Assembly: GCA_013396525.1 (NCBI GenBank)
Contig: VWYX01001296.1
Location: 62,001-126,000 of the forward strand
DNA length: 64,000 nucleotides
Direction: 5' to 3'
From: Chaetorhynchus papuensis
Taxonomy: Eukaryota > Chordata > Aves > Passeriformes > Rhipiduridae
The notes under the pieces are model-generated. The model made no database searches, had not been told where the DNA came from, and saw only the letters and a program-made list of their open reading frames with translations. Position numbers and translations under genes: made by a program. Within the stretch, counting starts at the first letter, position 1. The number at the start of each line of letters is the position of its first letter. Below are positions 62,101 to 64,000 of this stretch, piece after piece.

Positions 62101-64000
62101 ATGTTTGCTTTGGGAAAACTGATCTTTGTTTTCCATCTAAATGAAGCCCAGTTGTGTCATGTCCACCAAAAGAACAATCTGGCTTAAAGCAGCTTTAAGA
62201 AAACCACTATCTGATGTCAGTAAATCTCTGTCTATGCCATAACTGCTTTAAGTCAGGAAGCAGTGGGTGTGCTCAAAACAACACATAAAGATAAAAGATT
62301 TCCAGTGCCAGGAACGTGGATGTATTTTGGAAGAAAACACGGGGGGCATTATGTGCAGGAAGAGATGAAAACATGCAGCATCAGCCTGCGGAGCCCGCCA
62401 GTGCCGCAGCTCACACACGCCAGCTCTCCGGGGAAGCCACGTCTTCCGATGGAGACACAGAGGCACTGGAGGGTCCTGTCCTCGGCACACACACAGAGGG
62501 AATGGCTGCTGCTTTAGTCCTTTCTCTGTCTTGCAGCAGAGCAGTCTGTGTTCCTCTGTCCTCCAGGAGCTGAAGGAACACATCAGAACCCAGCCCCTTC
62601 TCTTTTCCAGGGATGGATGTTGAACAGTTCCTGAAGGTGGGAGAGGATTTGGCCATCTGGCCATGTTGTACTCCTGGACTCCCATGGGGATCCACTCTCA
62701 TCCCCTCCTGAGCAGAAAGGGCATTGCCACAACCAAACCCTTACACCCTGGTCATACTTTGACCCTGTAACAACCCTAGAAAAGCCATTACAACAGGTGA
62801 TGCTGCAATAATTCCATCAAGGCCAAGGATATTTCTATCCCTTGCCCAGCATGTGGAGGTTGGAAGGGAAGAGAGGTCATTGCTCTCTGTTAAAGGTATA
62901 CCTGGTTATCAACCTACTTCTACATCTTATTGCTAGTTTTCTTTTATTTACAATGCAGAAAAAAAATTAAAACATGCGCCAAAAAAAAGAGAAGAAAACT
63001 AAACAGAACCAAAATAATAATAATATTAAAAAAACCCCAACCAAACCCAAACAAAACAAGGAAGTATATATCCACTGGAGCAGTCTTCTTTTCCAGGAGA
63101 TATCGCGGGCTACCAGACTAGCAGGAAAGAGAATCAGTCCTCTGACTGATTCCTTGATTAAAAGCCATAACTTTTTTCAAGCCATGATGATATGCAGGGC
63201 AGTAAGTAACCAGTTTAGAGGGTATTTTGACTCAGAATGGTAGGCACATCACCTCTATCTTTTGCTGTCCATGCTACTTACACAGCATCTTTCATCCCAG
63301 AGTATCCCAGAGCTAGTCATATAGTAAAGTGCTAGCAACCTGAGTTCTACAGTCCATGTATTTTGCCTGCCATTGGCCTTCCTCAGACAACTTTTGTCAT
63401 TCTTCACAGCAGTTTTGGGAGGGAAGCAGAAGGCTCAGGGAGAGCTGCAGTTCTCCTGTCACCCCTTGCCAGAAGGGGAAAGGCAATGGCAGAGAGCCAC
63501 AACAAAGGGCATTGCTTTATCTTGGAGAGTCTGTGTCCCACTGTGTCACTGAGAGGTTGCATGGTGTCAGCAGGCTGTGGTGGCAGAGTGGGAGAGACTG
63601 CACCTTCTCTTGCTCTGGGGAAATGGATGTCCCACCAAAGTTCCCAGGTCACCCCTTAGGACACAGCCAGGATTATGGACAGACTGCCTTTCAAACAGTG
63701 GACGGAAATGGTGGTGTTTATGAGAAACCACTGGAAATCCTGTCCACAGTAAATATCTATATTTTTTTTAAATTTCATTATCAGAATAACAAAAATTTCA
63801 TTAACAGACTGTGTTTTTGTGTGATCTTTGTACATACTTGTTGTCTCTAAAACAAGTTATAAAGGCTTTGGGCAAGAGCCTTCTGTGCTTGCTCTCTCCT
63901 ACTCCATGTCCAGATCTGCTTGTGAAACCAACTACATAAAACAATAATGGATTCAGATAGGCTGGTCCCAGAGCATCACGCTGTACCCAGTATCTCTGGG
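59191..64000. other. Non-coding segment, no gene recognised
   Basis: Unique DNA. The longest frames (minus 62248-62685 and plus 63356-63850, up to 164 codons) show no signal peptide or domain I know. An A-rich patch lies at 62957-63060. A mildly GC-rich spot at 62385-62460 is too short to call a CpG island. Confidence 0.5.

Noticed and set aside
63356..63850. 164-codon ATG-started plus-strand frame
   Set aside because: No domain, signal peptide or distinctive residue pattern; its last third is Phe/Asn/Ile-rich and looks like translated AT-rich DNA.

Overview
The window is vertebrate nuclear DNA, most likely from a bird and probably a passerine. The evidence is three CR1 LINE 3' ends (near 41.2-41.4, 43.15-43.25 and 57.75-57.93 kb), one much older CR1-like fragment (15.19-15.35 kb), and a solo retroviral LTR (57.34-57.72 kb) whose TATA and polyadenylation region resembles LTRs I know from songbird genomes. 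There are also several microsatellites, isolated CpG islands and one 56-base assembly gap. Bacterial features such as operons, ribosome binding sites and dense ORFs are absent. Species, chromosome and locus cannot be named from the sequence.

I could not recognise a single protein-coding exon, tRNA, rRNA, snRNA or known microRNA. Open reading frames are short, on both strands, unrelated to known families, and often start at non-ATG codons. The window therefore reads as intergenic sequence or the inside of a very large intron. This is an absence of recognition; a single small exon could have been missed.

Layout: 0-5.1 kb is plain AT-rich DNA. 5.1-6.25 kb is richer in G+C. 6.25-8.45 kb is plain, with a hairpin and an A-rich tract. 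8.48-9.0 kb is a CpG island cut by the gap at 8999-9054, followed by more GC-rich DNA to about 10 kb. 12.57-13.62 kb is non-repetitive, with clustered transcription-factor motifs. 15.19-15.64 kb holds an old CR1 piece and a homeodomain-motif-rich stretch. 24.4-24.72 kb is a 33-bp minisatellite that runs into a second CpG island. 25.84-26.0 kb carries a perfect CArG box with an E-box and an NKX-type site. 27.1 kb is a long tetranucleotide repeat. 37.5-37.75 kb is a third, weaker CpG-rich patch. 41-44.5 kb holds two CR1 ends and a GT repeat. 57.3-57.9 kb is the LTR and CR1 pair. 58.95-59.2 kb is another enhancer-like stretch.

My reading, which is inference, is a gene-poor regulatory landscape with several candidate promoters or enhancers. 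The most distinctive signal is a cluster of perfect T-box octamers (AGGTGTGA or its complement): I found seven, all between 9.4 and 25.0 kb, and none in the other 48 kb. Cross-species alignment and expression data would decide whether any of this is functional.
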